Notes under the pieces: generated by a model
What the model was told of the DNA's origin: nothing
Databases searched by the model: none
Seen by the model: only the letters and a program-made list of their open reading frames with translations
Made by a program: the position numbers and the translations under genes
Origin: Manduca sexta
Taxonomy: Eukaryota; Arthropoda; Insecta; Lepidoptera; Sphingidae
DNA: 64,000 nucleotides
Reading direction: 5' to 3'
Assembly (NCBI RefSeq): GCF_014839805.1
Contig: NC_051139.1
Coordinates: 3,782,001-3,846,000 of the forward strand
Part shown: piece after piece, positions 61,181 to 64,000 of the stretch
How the letters are laid out: each line of letters starts with the position of its first letter
Numbering within the stretch: position 1 is the stretch's first letter

Positions 61181-61721
61181 TTTAGTCTAATCTGCGTCCT
61201 AAAATGTCTTCTAACAAACACGGAAACATTTGTACAAAATTTGACATTATAATCCTCAGTATCTTAGCAAAATAAACGCCATTTTGATTATGTTATTGTT
61301 TCAAAAAATTTAACCGATGCTTGACATAAATTAGGGAATACTTTTTATTAGTTCACAAAACGAGCTTCTTGTTTGACAGAGGCAAATTGGAGAAAAAAAG
61401 ACCCTTTAACACAGTACGAAAGAAATTAACTTTACATTGTTCGCGTTCATAAATAACTGTCCAACGAATTCGTAAAAACGGACGCTTACTTTTGTTTTTA
61501 TTTGTGTTTCGATCTTTGAGAACCTCGGAGTCTTTCGAGTCACAAATCTTAAGTATCAAAGTCAACGTGGGCCTTTAAACTTAATAACAAGTTTTGTAAT
61601 TGGCTTATGGCACATTTGTATGGCAACTGCGGTGGTTTTGAGTGGCTGGCTGTTACTTAGTTGTATTTATTATGTACGCTACATATGCTTGAAGACTTAA
61701 ACAAGAATAAACACACATCAC
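61181..61721. other. Non-coding stretch
   Basis: No gene or repeat recognised. Contig 3 coverage ends at the base matching 61675. Confidence 0.5.
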
Positions 61722-61885
61722 CCATTTATCCCCGAAGGGATATGCAGACGCGCAACCAGTGCACCTACTTTTCGCCAAGTGTGTTCCGTCCCATGATGTG
61801 ATAGGGGCGAGCCTATCGCTATATCGGGCACAAATTCCAGACTCCGGACTGATACTGAACAGGAAAGCCCAAATAAAGACTTCTC
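61722..61885 (-). mobile_element. Headless type 2 SINE body
   Basis: It carries 'tttatccccgaagggatat', 'ttccgtcccatgatgtgat' and 'gcctatcgctatatcgggc', the body of the SINEs at 22919 and 60950, but the tRNA-like head is absent. Confidence 0.65.
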
Positions 61886-62690
61886 CATAAATTATATTGT
61901 TATTGATAGAAAATACTCCACTGGACAACTTATTATAAAAATGTAATGATATTGAGCAGTTTTACGGATGTTTTTGGGGAATATGTCTCGCGAGGTGGAC
62001 AAAGTGCCCACCTTTATTGTCCACATCATTTCGCGATCTCATTTGCTAGTTACGCAAAGTTAAATGTCCACTCACTTACGCAGCGTAACTATTCCGGACG
62101 TACGACTCTTGTTCGGAGAACTTCACTTGCAAAATCAAGTTTATTTTATAGTTCTACGTAGTATACGGGTCTTTATAGGGATTCTTAAAATATTACGTAA
62201 TAGTTATAATTCCGGCTTACATAGCACAATATTATTTTGCAGCAATATAAAAAAAATATTATTGTAAAAAATTTCCCGAAATAATTGATAGTAAACACAA
62301 TTAATCTGTTATTAAAATTATTAAAGAAATTAAGAATCACTTTTCATGCAATTACGGTTTCTTCGGATTGTTGACGCCATTGCTGTGTTGGCTCAACTCT
62401 CATTCAAACCACAAAAACACGAATAACTGCATAAAATGAACCTTAAACCGTCCGATTGTAAACAAATAGCAAAACCCTGAACGGAATTCGAAATGAGTGC
62501 ACGTCTAAATAACTCCATTGTGGAGGTTAACGTAAACAAAATAGTTTTTCATTTCCAGCAGTCGATCTCCTAGCTGATTTTATTTAATCCGCTTTAAGAA
62601 CATAGTACAATTTTACACCTAGGGATTAAAAATACGTCTTAGTACAAGTGCCTTTGTCTTTGTTTACCACCCAGCAATATACATTAAAAA
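61886..62690. other. Unique non-coding stretch
   Basis: Short overlapping frames at 61946-62267 show no domain. No repeat recognised. Confidence 0.45.
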
Positions 62691-63012
62691 GCGACGATAG
62701 CCTAGTTGGGTATGGAACGGTCTGCCGAGACGAATGTCCGCAGGTTCAAATCCCTCGGGCACACACCTCTGACTTTTCTAAAAAAATCATGTGTGTATTC
62801 TTTGTGAATTTACCGTTCGCTTTAACGGTGAAGGAAAACATCGTGAGGAAACCTGCACATCTGAGAAGTTCTCTATAGGGAATTTCGAAGGTGTGTGTAG
62901 TCTACCCATCCGCACTAGGCCAGCGTGGTGGACTAAGGCCTAATCCCTCTCAGTAGTAGAGGAGGCCTGTGCTCAGCAGTGGGCAAGTATATAACACAGG
63001 GCTGATATTATA
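62691..63012 (+). mobile_element. tRNA-derived SINE (type 1), best copy
   Basis: The head has a good A-box (tagcctagttggg) and a perfect B-box (ggttcaaatcc), so an internal RNA polymerase III promoter is plausible. The body includes 'ggtgaaggaaaacatcgtg' and 'aggcctaatccctctcag', and it ends 'gggctgatatta'. It is the reference for the copies at 16028 and 11582. Confidence 0.85.
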
Positions 63013-64000
63013 AACAATCAGGTAAAAATCTGAAAACAATACCAATATTTTCCATATATATTCTAAAGATCTACCGTTAAGTAATTTTTTTCCTACTCCA
63101 CTCAAACATTATGCGATCAATTCACTTATAACAAAAGGACCGACAATCTTCGAAGAAATTCACACGTAAACATTTAAGGATTAATGTTCCGGGCGCACCT
63201 CCCCTTTACCGGGATGGGTTGATTGACTCCCGCCCCGTCTCCTCTCATGCGGTGAGACACCGGCACATACTTCAATAATATAAGGTCGCATCAAAACTTT
63301 ATTGTAAAGGGGCAGTTGGGGAAATTTGGACGTCAACTCGCTCGCTTCGGGATAATGGGCGGATTAACTGTTGAATTTGTTTGCAACTCTGTTAATTTAG
63401 CGTGTTATATCACAATACTCTTCCGGGGGAGGCGGGGTTGGAACCTACTTATAACTTCAATTCCGTATCGTAGTATTTTGACTAGTATAGTTCGGCAGAG
63501 TAACTTCGGTTGTTTAATGGCAGGACTTGTGCCCGGCCAGAAAACTTCTTTCAATTGTTTAACAAAACTTACTAAAATTAAGTTTATTAACGCTATTGTT
63601 CTTTTAAACAGTTACTCGGAACAGATGTGATGAGTTTAACTTTTTAAACACTTTTGTCTAAGTTAAAGTGTCTTAGTTCCCGTGAAAGAGTAATTGCTTT
63701 TGGGATTTTTGACTGCGACAATTTTACTTTTTTGTGCTGGCTTTGCTGTGTGACTTGACTGAATCTGACGATAAATATAATGAAGATCGTCTAGAAAATT
63801 TCCGGCGTTAGCCAGGTTAACAAATATCATCATAAACATTTACGTTTAATCTTAAATATTATGGTGCTTATACGCTTTACTTTACTAAACTAAAAGGTCA
63901 ATAATATCGCAATATATTACTATGAACATGACCCCTACATAACCACAACCAATTCTATTTCCCGAATATCAAATATTAACGTACTGTCACCCACCCCCGC
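63013..64000. other. Unique non-coding end of window
   Basis: A GC-rich patch at 63186-63265 (with 'gcggtgagacaccggcac') is unexplained. A downstream frame at 63316-63630 lacks an ATG at its start and any domain. Nothing else recognised. Confidence 0.4.

Larger units (their letters stand above)
58090..61675 (+). repeat. Block C, contig 4 copy (allele Y)
   Basis: Colinear with 49689-52592. Includes a type-4 module (58136-58245), the GC-rich islet (59560-59840), a LINE tail (59993-60163) and the empty hairpin-element site (60494-60497). Confidence 0.9.

Noticed and set aside
1..61675. A genuine local triplication of block A
   Set aside because: Block edges coincide with contig ends and 500-N joins, and the variants pair into two alleles.
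62691..62770. A true tRNA gene at the A-box/B-box sequence
   Set aside because: The boxes are followed by a SINE body shared with other copies, and no proper tRNA cloverleaf can be drawn by eye.
63316..63630. 104-codon ORF near the window end
   Set aside because: The frame starts at a TTG, with its first ATG further in, and it has no recognisable domain or splice context.

Overview
The window is animal nuclear DNA, most likely from a lepidopteran insect (moth or butterfly). It is AT-rich and carries no confidently coding host gene. It is dense in tRNA-headed SINEs, RTE-type LINE 3' fragments, a Ty1/copia retrotransposon, a piggyBac element and small hAT-like elements. The taxon is inferred from the style of these repeats, not from a host gene.

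Three runs of exactly 500 N (5714-6213, 31091-31590, 52593-53092) divide it into four contigs: c1 = 1-5713, c2 = 6214-31090, c3 = 31591-52592, c4 = 53093-64000. Much of the window is one locus shown several times. c2 19689-31090 is colinear with c3 31591-42877. c1 1-5713 is colinear with c3 40834-~46520. c3 42343-52592 is colinear with c4 53093-61675. Shared variants pair c2 with c3 (allele X) and c1 with c4 (allele Y). The simplest reading is two alleles of one locus, each split into two contigs with overlapping ends and then joined in series, rather than a real multi-copy array.

Layout: c1 is part of block A (a SINE head, a weak two-exon ORF candidate, a LINE tail). The unique part of c2 (6214-19688) holds scattered SINE and LINE remnants, hAT-like MITE copies, a 3-unit 311-bp tandem repeat and GC-richer islets. 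Block B follows (MITE, inverted-repeat element, LINE C-terminus, SINE) and carries a 4.03-kb minus-strand copia element with ATAAC target duplications, which lacks most of its reverse transcriptase core. c3 repeats B with the same copia insertion, then block A, then a 2.6-kb frameshifted piggyBac element at TTAA, then block C with a 359-bp near-perfect hairpin element. c4 is the other allele: it has the empty sites for piggyBac and the hairpin element, an extra LINE-tail copy and a 1050-bp non-autonomous hAT element. It ends in unique sequence with one well-kept SINE.

No host pathway or operon can be read here. The main biological content is a set of transposon insertions with matching empty sites on the other allele. 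The summed insertions predict a 1.68-kb length difference between the allelic c3 and c4 segments, and the observed difference is 1.67 kb.
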